The notes under the pieces were generated by a model that saw only the letters and a list, made by a program, of their open reading frames with translations, was not told the origin of the DNA and made no database searches. A stretch of 64,000 nucleotides of DNA from NCBI RefSeq assembly GCF_902167145.1, contig NC_050098.1:81570207-81634206 (forward strand), written 5' to 3'. Shown one piece after another: positions 31,598 to 42,282 of this stretch (positions are counted from its first letter, which is position 1; each line of letters opens with the position of its first letter). The DNA comes from Zea mays (taxonomy: Eukaryota > Streptophyta > Magnoliopsida > Poales > Poaceae). The position numbers were made by a program, and so were the translations under genes.

Positions 31598-32617
31598 CAT
31601 ATCCTACCTTTGATAGCAGTCTTTTCTATTCAGTTTTATTTTCTGTGAAGCAAAAAACATTGATAGTTTTCATGTAATAATTTCGTTGTTTCCCACGAGG
31701 AAAATCTATTTGCTCCACAGGCCCAAGTTGCTGAAGCTTAAAACTTTTTCCGTTACCAAGGAGGACCTTCGGATTAAAAATCCTTCGGAGTAACAGAAAG
31801 TCGTTCTAAGGAACGCAGAGTAAGTTTATGAAGTCACAAAAAGCCGTTCCAAAGGGAGCGCAGTGTAAGTTTTCTGCTCAGAAGTCGTTCCTAAAGGAAT
31901 GCAGAGCCTACAGCGAAAAGTCAACGCTGATACCGCCTAAGTAAAAGGCGAAGAAGCTCCTAAGGGAGGCTTACAGCGAAAAGTCAACGCTGATACCGCC
32001 TAAGTAAAAGGCGAAGAAGCTCCTAAGGGAGGCTTACAGCGAAAAGTCAACGCTGATACCGTCTAAGTAAAAGACGAAGAAGCTCCAAAGACGTTCCCAA
32101 GGGAATGCAGAGCTTACGAATATATTTTATGTGTATCTCCGGAACAAATGTCACATGCATAACATAACATCATCACATCATTTTGCATAGCATAAGCATC
32201 ATACATCATATTGCATTTGGCAAGAGAAGGAGATACTCTCAACCTTCGAAAGGATGCTTTGAGAAAGTGACATCGAAATTGTACAGCTTCGGAATACAGC
32301 TTCGGAGAATATTTTTACGAAACATGGGCGAGCTTTATCAGATCAATATCGAAGTTGTATAGCTTCGGAGTATAGCTTCGAAGAATGTTTTGACGAAGCA
32401 TGGATGTGATTCATCAGAATAATTTTAACGGAGAATGCCTTCTTCACGAAGCATGAAAAGAAGGGAAGGTGTTTTTTCGCCAAAGGCTCAAAAATGGTAT
32501 GTATTTAATGTTTCATGCATCGTAAAGAATTCAATAATGAAAGGAGACTTGTATATTACATTCAAATGTACAAAGTGTTACATAGATTACACTTTAAATG
32601 ATTTTTCCAAATAGCAT
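31598..32617 (+). other. Z1 spacer between gag and antisense gene, with tandem repeats
   Basis: About 1 kb with no protein where cinful-type relatives would carry pol. It has degenerate repeats around GTTCC..AAGGGA..GCAGAG words (31790-31905), the 63-bp tandem repeat at 31909-32090, and a duplicated block with TTGTATAGCTTCGG-like words near 32280-32400. It also serves as the 3' flank of the antisense gene. Confidence 0.75.
31909..32090 (+). repeat. 63-bp tandem repeat in Z1
   Basis: Three units starting at 31909, 31972 and 32035, period 63 bp, beginning TACAGCGAAAAGTCAACGCT; the third is partial with a few changes. The first two are almost identical. Confidence 0.9.
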
Positions 32618-35600
32618 CTAATCTTCTCTCAATACTTCTTCGGCGGCCTCATTTAGAAGTTGGTCAACAACCTTGTCCAAGATAGTTTCGGCCATTTGTT
32701 TAATTTCTTCGTCGACATTTGATCCAGCAGTTTCTGAGGGAAGAGAACATTTCTTCATTACTTTTGCAAACCTTGAGCAAAGTTTGGAATAAAAATTACA
32801 ACACAATAAGAGCGACTAATTGGTACCTAATTGCCTTTCGGGCTCTGTACTCCTTTCGGCAGCTTCTGCCACTTTTCTGGCGTCATGAATGCCTTTTTCG
32901 CTCCTTTGGATGATCTCTTGCGCCATTCCTCGGCCGCCGTCGTTCCAGATATCAGTAAAAAATTTGCCACCAACCACGCTTGCTTCGGCCGAGGGGTCCT
33001 TGACGTCTTCGGAAGATAAGGTAGCTTCGGATTGAGCTAAAAATTTTACATGCCCGCAACCTTTCTTCTCTAAGACAGAAGCAATTCCTCTGGCGCCCGA
33101 AAAAGCGCATATGTCGCCACGACTGTTCAGAATCTCTTCGAAGGCCTCTGCTTCGTGGCTAATCCATTCCAGCGGACCTTCGGGATTGCCTCGAGAGAAA
33201 TTCTCTTCGCTGGAAAAGGCGCCTACGCTGGCGAAGCTGGATTTAATTTTATTCACACATTCTACAGATTTGACATAGCATTTCCCCTGAGATGTGCGAA
33301 GCTCCTTAACTTTTGATTCCAATTTGCTGACCATAAAATCACTAAGTTCTCGTTTCGTTTCCTCAAGCGCGCGCTCCTCTTTAGCTCTAGCCAGCTGTTT
33401 CTGAAGATCTTTAATCTCGCGTTTTTGAGCTTCGGCCTGGGCCTTTGAAGCAGCTTCGTCTTTTTTCACTTTATCTACCAGTGTAAGCAGAATTTTATCT
33501 TTTTCCAAAGCTTCGTTTCTCAGTCTGATAACTTCGGAGCGTAAATTATTAAACGCAATTTCATAGCTTTCATCTTCGGCGCTCTTTTGGGCTCTTAGTG
33601 CGTTGCTTAGGATCAGGCCCTATACGAAAAAGAATTCATATAAGAAAAAAGGAATGAGTTGCGTAAAAATAAGGGGATTTTTCAAGTGTTTAATTCCTAT
33701 ACCTTCAGGCTGTTGTACGCAAGACTGTCTGCGAGATCTTCTTTCGTCATGGCGCTTAATCCAGATTCAAGCTTCGGGAAACCAATACTTCTGGCCATTT
33801 CTCGGCAGACAGATAGCTCTTTGTTGTCAGGCAGGCAGTATAAGAAGTCATCTTCATTCGTTCCATTGAATATTACTGCCCCCTTCGGATATTTTAGTTC
33901 CTTTGCATAATGGATGGCTTCATGAGTTTCTTCTTCAGATAGCTTCTTCCCCGAAGCATGTCGTATCATGTAATCACGCATGCTGGCAGGTGCTTCGGGG
34001 ATGGCGGTGTCAGTTTCTTCAACTAATACTGGTTCTGGAATTTTTATTGCTTCGGCTTCAAAAGGTTGCTCCTTGCAGGGCTCTGAAGGCCCAGCTTCAG
34101 CTTTAGCTTGTTGAGCCGAAGCTTCAGTAGAAGCTTCAGCAATTTCAACACTCTTTTTTGGAATTGTGCTTGAAGACTTAATTGTCTCCAAGACGTCTAG
34201 TACATTTACCATTCTTTTCCTTTTTGGGGTCACTGATGGCCCCTTTTGGTTTTTTGCTGTTTCAATATTTACTGCAGGACTCAAAACTTCTAATGTTTTT
34301 TCCTTAGTCGGCTTTTTCGCTTCTTCCATTTTTTCTGTGGATGGTGCTTCGGCCATCTCTGCAGTTTCTGGCAGCAAGGTTGGCTGTTCAGCTTCGGTGG
34401 CCGAAGAAGCTTCTCCGGTGAACTCAGGCACCGAAGCTGGTTCAATATAGCGTGGCCGGTGTGTGAGGACTTTTATCCTCTTTCTCTTTGATTCTGGCTC
34501 GCTAGGAGCAGTTGCAGCTTCCTCTTCTGCAGAGGTTGTGTTCTTTCTTTTATGCCCTCGAGTGGGATAACGATAGTCAGGGTAGACAAACCCAATGGCA
34601 TCGAATACCCGATTCAGTCTCTTCTTTTTTCGGCCTCCGAAGGCTGCTGACATTGCATTATCTTCAGCCTTCGAGTAGGTCCCGAGTAGCTCATCACTTA
34701 AATTGTCAATGCTTTTCAACCACTCATCATCTGGCTCAATAAATTTATCTCCAAATTTGAAGGTGTACTTCAGTCTCACAAGCTCACCTTCGTCGGCCTC
34801 TTTCATGGTTTCTTGTGGCATTTCCCATTTCTCAGCAAGCGGCCACACCCTGAAGGCGATATGTTCTTGTACTAAGTCCCTTGTTCCTATAAAAGAGCAG
34901 ACAACGCCGAAGGCTCTTTGGCACTCTTCGGCGGTTTCGTTCATTTCAACCTTCGGCCTCCGAAGGCCGAAGCTTTGCCAAATAGGACGCATAATTATAC
35001 CTTTGATGTCTTCTCGTGCTGATAAGTCATTCTTCACATAAAACCATTCTGTCATCCAATCCCCGGGCCATCTCTTCCGAAAGGTTGGTACGGGACAGCT
35101 TGCCCCGGACCGAGAAACGAAGCTGTAGCAGCCAAAGTTGTTATGGTACTGTTCCTTGCCCCAAGGCTTTGTTTCATATAATAATTCATGAACATTACAG
35201 AAGCTTCTTGCGTCAGGCTTCAGACCTTGGCTCCTCGCGGCCCACACGAAGATATTTAGCCTTATAATTGCCTCGGGAGTAAGTTGATGAAGATAGACTT
35301 CGAAGATTTTCAACACCTCCACGACGAAGCTGCTCAAGGGGAATCGCAGTCCAGCTTTCAAAAAGCTTCGGTACACCACAACTTCATTTTCTTCAGGGTG
35401 TGGACAAGTTTTTTCCCCTTCGTCCGCCCTCACAATGGACAGATCCCGGAAATACCTTCCTCTCATATTAACAAGATGATTCTCTTTGATAGTTGATTTA
35501 CCATAAACTGAATGGCTTGGTCGCCAGGGGTGATCTTCGGAGTCTTCGCCACCGTTGTCCATATCATAACTTTCACTGTCACCAGTATCTTCAGACAGCC

Positions 35601-35727
35601 CCTCCAGAATTTCCTTGGTAATCTTTTCTGTGTTGGACTTCGACATCGCTATAAGAAACCCTAGGTTCTTCTCTTCATCAAGACTCAGCTTCATCTCAGC
35701 AACAGCCTTCTTAGCAGCTTCAGACAT
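32618..35727 (-). CDS. Z1 antisense gene, three exons, about 986 aa, intact
   Basis: Minus-strand gene: exon 1 35727-33703, exon 2 33619-32827, exon 3 32760-32618, joined by GT-AG introns of 83 and 66 bp. The joined frame is open throughout (2,961 bp with stop). An acidic start is followed by a Transposase_28-like block (about residues 95-290; VVVYRSFLKAGLRFPL, YLHQLTPEAIIRL), a domain known only from plant transposon-related proteins. Next come RDLVQEHIAFRVWPL, basic motifs that may be nuclear signals (KRKRIKVLTHRPR, TPKRKR), and a low-complexity linker. A conserved block of about 90 residues ends LAYNSLK at intron 1; exon 2 encodes a coiled coil and an EWISHEAEAFEEIL region. A TATA box lies 145 bp upstream. 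No enzyme activity is recognised. Extra ORFs, some antisense, are known in Tat-clade elements; their role is not known. Confidence 0.85.
32761..32826 (-). other. Z1 antisense gene intron 2 (66 bp)
   Basis: Donor GTACCA after CAATTAG; acceptor TTTGCAAAAG before TAATGAAG. Phase 1. A second AG (CTCAAG) lies 11 bp upstream of the acceptor, but using it gives an early stop. T2 has a comparable double acceptor at 42357 and 42366. Confidence 0.65.
33620..33702 (-). other. Z1 antisense gene intron 1 (83 bp)
   Basis: Donor GTATAG after CTGAAG; acceptor CGTATAG before GGCCTGATC. Phase 0. The unspliced frame stops within the intron, and the protein match to T1 resumes exactly after it, so the intron is needed for the full product. 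Confidence 0.82.
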
Positions 35728-35870
35728 CTTCGGAAGCGCTAAAAAACTGTTTTTAAAAGCCGAAGCTTCAAAGCTAAAAACTTAGCAGATCACAGTGCAC
35801 AAGAGCTAAAAAATGAATGAGCAGGAGTGGTTGGCCAGAAAGCGTGCGAAATAAGTTTGCGGCATGGCCG

Positions 35871-35878
35871 TATTTATA
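35871..35878 (-). promoter_or_regulatory. TATA box of the Z1 antisense gene
   Basis: TATAAATA on the minus strand (context GCGTATAAATACGGCC), about 145 bp before the antisense ATG and about 150 bp inside the 3' LTR border. It is placed like the box in T1 at 24706-24714. Confidence 0.65.
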
Positions 35879-36019
35879 CGCTTGATGCGTTGAAAGTTGA
35901 AAGACCCCACTTGTCATTGAATGTTGCTATTCTAGCAAAGGGAAGGTGTTTTTTCGGACCTTCGGCTCAAGGTCTTCGTTCATATCGCAATCTGAATTTA
36001 TTATTTACAAATTAATATT

Positions 36020-36031
36020 GCGAGGGGCTAC
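36020..36031 (+). other. Z1 polypurine tract
   Basis: GCGAGGGGCTAC directly before the 3' LTR, the same as in T1. The mirrored GTAGCCCCCG at the right edge of the window plays this role for H1. Confidence 0.85.
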
Positions 36032-36702
36032 TGTTGGGGGCCTTCGTCCTCCGAAGGTCCTCAAAAACATGATTTGACAATGTTTTCCGAGTGGATTATG
36101 TGAACAGGTATTTTCGGATCCAGAATTATGAATATGGAGCACGGCCAGGACGAAGCCTGAACCAGACGAAGGTCGAGTGTAGCCGAAGCTGTGCGCAGGG
36201 AAGCTTCGGCGCGATGGCAGAAGGGGGAACCGACTTAAAGATGAAAAGACTTCGGGGGCCTCGACAGATTTCCATAAGCCGTTAACAAATGTAATGGACA
36301 TGGATGTAATTTTACGTGGGCTACGTCCCGCGTCTATAAATAGATGAACAGTACTCCCGTACTGTTCACGCGGACTTGGCATTTTGCTTTTAGCATCACG
36401 CTCGTACTTTTCACCTTCTCTCAGGACCGAAGGTACATTTGTAATTTGAAATCATTTCTGTTTTTCCATGTTAATAAAATAGAAATGATTCTATGGTGAT
36501 GCTTATATCATATTTCATGCTTTATGTGAGTCCTTCGTCATTACTTGTTATGTTTACGAAGGTATGTCTCTCATGACCTTCGTCCGAGACTCATTATTTC
36601 CCAAAGGAACATAATGCTTCGAAGGACGAAGGATTTTAACACTTAACACTTTTTATGTTGCCTTGTTCTTAACTCTTAGCACTTGAGAACAAGTCCCCAA
36701 CA
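36032..36702 (+). repeat. Z1 3' LTR (671 bp)
   Basis: Matches the 5' LTR at all but one position as far as I can see by eye, and is followed by the CTCCT duplication. Confidence 0.95.
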
Positions 36703-38388
36703 CTCCTTGTCTTGATCATTTGCATCTCCCCCTTGATCATTGTCGTCATCTTGAGGTGGCTCATTTGCTTGATCTTCTATTTCATCAACTTGAGCTTCAT
36801 CCTCATTTTGAGTCGGTGGAGATGCTTGTGTGGAAGAGGATGGTTGATCTTGTGCATTTGGAGGCTCTTCGGATTCCTTAGGACACACATCCCTAATGGA
36901 CATGTTCCTTAGCGCGATGCATGGAGCCTCTTCAATACCTATCTCATCAAGATCAACTTGCTCTACTTGAGAGCCGTTAGTCTCATCAAACACAACGTCA
37001 CAAGAAACTTCAACTTGTCCAGAGGACTTGTTGAAGACTCTATATGCCCTTATGTTTGAATCATGTCCTAGTAAAAAGCCTTCTACTGTCTTAGGAGCAA
37101 ATTTAGATTTTCTACCTCTTTTAACAAGAATAAAGCATTTGCTACCAAAGACTCTAAAATATGAAATGTTGGGCTTTTTACCGGTTAGGAGTTCATAAGA
37201 TGTCTTCTTGAGGATTCAGTGTAGATATAACCGGTTGATGGCGTAGCAAGCGGTGTTGACCGCCTTGGCCCAAAACCGATCCGAAGTCTTGTACTCATCA
37301 AGCATGGTTCTTGCCATGTCCAATAGAGTTCTATTCTTCCTCTCCACTACACCATTTTGTTATGGCGTGTAGGGAGAAGAGAACTCATGCTTGATGCCCT
37401 CCTCCTCAAGGAAGCCTTCAATTTGTGAGTTCTTGAACTCCGTCCCGTTGATGCTTCTAATTTTCTTGATCCTTAAGCCGAACTCATTTTAAGCCCGTCT
37501 CAAGAATCCCTTTAAGGTCTCTTGGGTGTGAGATTTTTCCTGCAAAAAGAACACCCAAGTGAAGCGAGAATAATCATCCACTATTACAAGACAATACTTA
37601 CTCCCGCCGATGCTTATGTAAGCAATCGGGCCGAATAGATCCATGTGGAGTAGCTCAAGCGGCCTGTCGGTCGTCATGATGTTCTTGTGTGGATGATGGG
37701 CACCAACTTGCTTTCCTGCTTGTCATGCGCTACAAACCCTGTCTTTCTCAAAATGAACATTGGTTAGTCCTAAAATGTGCTCTCCCTTTAGAAGCTTATG
37801 AGGATTCTTCATCCCAACATGGGCTAGTCGACGGTGCCAGAGCCAACCCATGTTAGTCTTAGCAATTAAGCATGTGTCGAGTTCAGCTCTATCAAAATCT
37901 ACTAAGTATAGCTGACCCTCTAACACTCCCTTAAATGCTATTGAATCATCACTTCTTCTAAAGACAGTGACACCTACATCAGTAAAAAGACAGTTGTAGC
38001 CCATTTGACATAATTGAGAAACGGAAAGCAAATTATAATCTAATGAATCTACAAGAAAAACATTGGAAATAGAATGGTCAGGAGATATAGCTATTTTACC
38101 AAGACCCTTGACCAAACCTTGGTTTCCATCCCCGAATGTGATAGCTCGTTGGGGATCCTGGTTTTTCTCGTAGGAGGAGAACATCTTCTTCTCCCCTGTC
38201 ATGTGGTTTGTGCATCCGCTGTCGATGATCCAACTTGAGCCCCCGGATGCATAAACATACAAAACAAGTTTAGTTCTTGACTTTAGGTACCCAAATGGTT
38301 TTGGGTCCTTTGGCATTAGACACAAGAACTTTGGGTACCCAAACACAAGTCTTTGACCCCTTGTGCTTGCCCCCAACATATTTGGCAA
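36703..38388 (-). pseudogene. pol: C2 pol: protease and integrase part
   Basis: Reads right to left from an overlap with the gag end: protease motif WIIDSGCTNHMTG, then the pre-integrase HHCC region (WHRRLAHVG, then a Cys lost to TGA at about 37723). The integrase core has HMDLFGP, a changed second-Asp region and QNGVVERKN, and an acidic linker (EDEAQVDEIEDQ) leads to the Z1 junction. Several in-frame stops lie in the integrase (for example near 37490, 37360 and 37215). It overlaps the gag frame for about 118 bp in another frame. Inactive. Confidence 0.85.
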
Positions 38389-40922
38389 ATACTTTGCCGG
38401 ATTTGTTAGTCAATACATAAGATGCATCAAAAGTTTTAAATGAAAAACTATGTTCATTTGATGCACTAGGAGTTTTCCTTTTAGGCAACTTAGCACGGGT
38501 TGGTTGCCTAGAGCTAGATGTCTCACCCTTATACATGAAAGCATGATTAGGGCCAGAGTGAGACTTCCTAGAATGAATTCTCCTAATTTTGTCCTCGGGA
38601 TAACCGGCAGGGTATAAAATGTAACCCTCGTTATCCTGAGGCATGGGAGCCTTGCCCTTAACAAAGTTGGACAATTTCTTAGGAGGGGCTTTAAGTTTGA
38701 CATTGCCTCCCTGTTGGAAACCAATGTCATCCTTAATGCCAGGGCGTCTCCCACTATAGAGCATACTTCTAGCAAATTTAAACTTTTCATTTTCTAAGTT
38801 ATGCTCGGCAATTTTAGCATCTAATTTTGCTATATGATCATTTTGTTGTTTAATTAAAGCCATGTGATCATGAATAGCATTAACATCAACATCTCTACAT
38901 CTAGTACAAATAGAAGTGTGCTCAATGCTAGATGTAGAGGGTTTGCAAGATTTTAATTCTACAACCTTAGCATTTAATATATCATTCTTAGTTCTAAGGT
39001 CGGAAATAGTAGCATTGCAAACATCAAAATCTTTAGCCTTAGCAAGCAATTTTTCATTTTCATTTTTAAGGCTAGCAAGAGAAATGTTCAATTCTTCAAT
39101 CCTAGCAAGTAAATCATCATTATTATTTCTAGGATTGGTAATTGAAACATTACAAACATGAGAATCAACCTTAGCTAACAAATTAGCATTTTCATTTCTA
39201 AGGTTGTCAATAGTTTCATGGCAAGAGCTTAGCTCACTAGAAATTTTTTCACATTTTTCTACTTCTAGAGCGTAAGCATTTTTGACATTAACATGCTTTT
39301 TGTTTTCCTTGATTAGGAAGTCCTCTTGGGAGTCCAAGAGATCATCCTTCTCATGGATGGCACTAATCAATTCATTTAATTTCTCTTTTTGTTGCATGTT
39401 TAAGTTGGCAAAAAGAGTGCGTAGGTTATCTTCCTCATCACTAGCATTTTCATCACTAGAGGATTCATATCTAGTGGAGGATTTAGATTTAACCTTCTTC
39501 TTTTTGCCGTCCTTTGCCATGAGGCACTTGTGGCCGACGTTGGGGAAGAGAAGTCCCTTGGTGACGGCGATGTTGGCGGCGTCCTCGTCGGAGGAGGAGT
39601 CGCTAGAGCTTTCGTCGGAGTCCCATTCCCGACAAACATGGGCATCGCCGCCCTTCTTCTTGTAGTACCTATTCTTCTCCTTTCTTCTCCCCTTCTTGTC
39701 GTCGCCCCTATCACTGTCACTAGAGATAGGACATTGTGCAATAAAGTGACCGGGCTTACCACACTTGTAGCAAACCTTCTTGGAGCGGGGCTTGTAATCC
39801 TTCTCCCTCCTTTGTTTGAGGATTTGGCGGAAGCTCTTGATGACAAGCGCCATTTCCTCATTATCGAGCTTGGAGGCATCGATTGGTTGTCTACTTGGTG
39901 TAGACTCCTCCTTCTTTTTCTCCGTGGCCTTGAATGCAACGGGTTGAGCTTCGGATGTGGAGGGGCCGTCAAGCTCGTTGATCTTCCGTGAGCCTTTGAT
40001 CATAAATTCAAAGCTCACAAAATTCCTGATTACTTCCTCGGGGGGTCATTAGTGTATATCTTGGATTACCACGAATTAATTGTACTTGAGTAGGGTTAAG
40101 GAATATAAGTGATCTCAAAATAACCTTAACCACCTCGTGGTCATCCCATTTCTTGCTCCCGAGGTTGCGCACTTGATTCACCAAGGTCTTGAGCCGGTTG
40201 TACATGTCTTGTGGCTCCTCCCCTTGGCGAAGACGAAAGCGACCGAGCTCCCCCTCGATCGTTTCCCGCTTGGTGATCTTGGTGAGTTCATCACCCTCGT
40301 GCGCCGTCTTGAGCACGTTCCAAACTTCCTTGGCGCTTTTTAGTCCTTGCACCTTGTTGTACTCCTCCCTACTTAGAGAGGCGAGGAGTATTGTTGTGGC
40401 TTGGGAGTTGAAGTGCTCGATTTGGGCCACTTCATCCACATCATAGTCTTCATCCCCTACGGATGGTACCTGTACACCAAACTCAACAACATCTCATATA
40501 CTTTTGTGGAGTGAAGTTAGATGAAATCGCATTAAGTCACTCCACCTAGCATAATCTTCACCATCAAAAGTTGGTGGTTTGCCTAATGGGACGGAAAGTA
40601 AAGGTGTATGTTTAGTAATGCGAGGTTAGCGTAGGGGAATCTTACTAAACTTCTTACGCTCATGGCGCTTCGAAGTTATGGAGGGCGCGTCGGAGCCGGA
40701 GGTAGAAGGTGATGAAGTGTCGGTCTCGTAGTAGACCACCTTCCTCATCTTCTTTATTTTGTCGCCACTCCGATGCGACTTGTGAGAAGATGTCTTCCTT
40801 TCCTTATTCTTCTCCTTCCTCTTCTCCTTGTTGCGGGACTCTTCCGATGAAGCCTTCCCATGACTTGTAGTGGGCTTGTCGCCGGTCTCCATCTCCTTCT
40901 TGGCGAGTTCTCCCGACATCAC
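38270..40922 (-). pseudogene. gag: C2 gag
   Basis: Met at 40922 or 40919, then a Lys/Ser-rich start, a UBN2-type gag domain (TILLASLSREEYNKV, LGRFRLRQGEEPQDMYNRLKTL), and a long frame from 40018 with a CCHC knuckle (CYKCGKPGHFIAQC) and a long coiled coil. Breaks: TAA at 40626-40628 where related elements have Tyr, TGA near 40494 where they have Trp, and a one-base insertion in a C run near 40045. The frame ends at 38270 with a stop just before the pol frame takes over. It is the particle protein of the element, no longer complete. Confidence 0.87.
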
Positions 40923-40951
40923 TTCGACTGGTTAGGCTCTAATGAAGCACC

Positions 40952-40967
40952 GGGCTTTGATACCAAT
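40952..40967 (-). other. C2 primer-binding site
   Basis: On the minus strand TTGGTATCAAAGCCCG, directly inside the 5' LTR; a slightly altered initiator-Met tRNA site. Confidence 0.75.
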
Positions 40968-42255
40968 TGAAAGTCGCCTAGAGGGGGGGTGAATAGGGCG
41001 AAACTGAAATTCTCAAAACAATCACAACTATAAGCCGGGTTAGTGTTAGAAATATAATCGAGTCCGCGAGAGAGGGTGCAAAACAAATCGTAAGCGAATA
41101 AAGAGTGTGACACGCGGATTTGTTTTACCGAGGTTCGGTTCTCGCAAACCTACTCCCCGTTGAGGTGGTCACAAAGACCGGGTCTCTTTCAACCCTTTTC
41201 CCTCTCTCAAACGGTCCCTCGGACCGAGTGAGCTTTCTCTTCTCAATCACTTGGAACACAAAGTTCCTACAAGGACCACCACAAGATTGGTGTCTCTTGC
41301 CTCAATTACAAGTGAGTTTGATCGCAATAAAGAATCAAAAAAGAAGAAAGCAATCCAAGCGCAAGAGCTCGAAAGAACACAAGCAAATCTCTCTCACTAG
41401 TCACTAAAACTTTGTGTGGAATTTGGGAGAGGATTTGATCTCTTGAGTGTGTCTAGAATTGAATGCCTAGCTCTTGTAAGTGGTTTGAAGTGTGAAAACT
41501 TGGATGCAATGAATGGTGGGTGGTTGGGGGTATTTATAGCCCCAACCACCAAACTAGCCGTTTGGTGGAGCTGACTGTCGTATGGTGCACCGGATAGTCC
41601 AGTGCGCCAGCCACGTCACCAAAGCCGATGGGATTCGACCGTTGGAGCACTGTCTTCTGGGCCCGTCTGGATGTCCGGTGGCGCACCGGACATGTACTGT
41701 AGAGTGTCCGGTGCGCCAGCATGGGCGTGCCTGACTTCTGCGCGCGCTGGCGCGCATTCAATGCGCTGCAAGTAGCCGTTGGCGCCGAAGTATCCGTTGC
41801 TTCGATGTCACACCGGACAGTCCGGTGTACACCGGACATGTCCGGTGAATTATAGCGGACTAGCCGTTGTGAATTCCCGAAGCTGGCGAGTTCCAGAGCC
41901 GCTCTTCCTTGGAGCACCGGACACTGTCCGGTGTACACCGGACAGTCCGGTGAATTATAGCGGAGCGTCTCTGGATTTTCCCGAAGGTGACGAGTTCGAC
42001 TTGGAGTCCTCTGGTGCACCGGACACTGTCCGGTGGCACACCGGACAGTCCGGTGCGCCAGGCCAGAGGTGCCTTCGGTTGTCCCTTTGCTCTTTTGTTG
42101 AACCCTATACTTGGTCTTTTTATTGGCTAAGTGTGAACCTTTGGCACCTATATAACTTATACACTAGAGCAAACTAGTTAGTCCAATTATTTGTGTTGGG
42201 CAATTCAACCACCAAAATCAATTAGGAAAATAGGTGTAAGCCTAATTCCCTTTCA
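40968..42255 (-). repeat. C2 5' LTR (1,288 bp)
   Basis: The same length as the 3' LTR, with about 20 single differences by eye, several of them within the palindromes (for example the palindrome at 41587 is changed while its partner at 26155 is perfect). TATA box TATAAATA on the minus strand at 41538-41531. Confidence 0.92.
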
Positions 42256-42282
42256 ATAGCATTTGAGAACAAGTGACCAACA

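Larger units (their letters stand above)
29337..36702 (+). mobile_element. Z1: complete zeon-like Tat element (7.37 kb)
   Basis: Two 671 bp LTRs (29337-30007 and 36032-36702), a TTGGCGCCCACC primer site, an intact gag, no pol, a repeat-rich spacer, an intact spliced gene on the opposite strand, and a polypurine tract. The target duplication CTCCT is at 29332-29336 and 36703-36707. The size, LTR length and gag-only content fit the non-autonomous maize element zeon-1, partner of cinful-1; this is from memory. By eye the LTRs differ at one position (G at 29622, A at 36317), so it inserted very recently. It lies in pol of C2 between integrase and reverse transcriptase. Confidence 0.92.
25536..42255 (-). 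mobile_element. C2: complete Sirevirus (Opie/Ji type), minus strand, split by Z1
   Basis: Two 1,288 bp LTRs (25536-26823 and 40968-42255) flank, in minus orientation, a primer site, gag, protease and integrase parts, then Z1, then reverse transcriptase and RNase H, and a long 3' region with many polypurine tracts. The target duplication ATAGC is at 25531-25535 and 42256-42260. Excluding Z1 and one CTCCT it is about 9.35 kb, a usual size for maize Sireviruses. By eye the LTRs differ at roughly 20 positions, which points to an insertion well under a million years old at usual grass rates. Coding regions carry several breaks, so it is not autonomous now. Confidence 0.93.
12267..42282 (+). mobile_element. 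T1: cinful/zeon-like Tat element, 3' part, split by three insertions
   Basis: A plus-strand Tat-clade gypsy element present in three pieces: 12267-14189, 24317-25535 and 42256-42282. It holds an antisense gene, a polypurine tract (24861-24872) and a 3' LTR. Its upstream half lies left of the window beyond S1. The splits are S1 at 12271, L1 (duplication AATAT) and C2 (duplication ATAGC); in each case the flanks join cleanly when the insert and one duplication are removed. T1 sits in the antisense gene of the opposite-strand Tat element T2; the bases after its end (ATACT, 42283-42287) would be its own target duplication. Confidence 0.8.

Noticed and set aside
32719..35496. Plus-strand frames opposite the Z1 antisense gene
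   Set aside because: Shadows of the real minus-strand exons, short and without domains.
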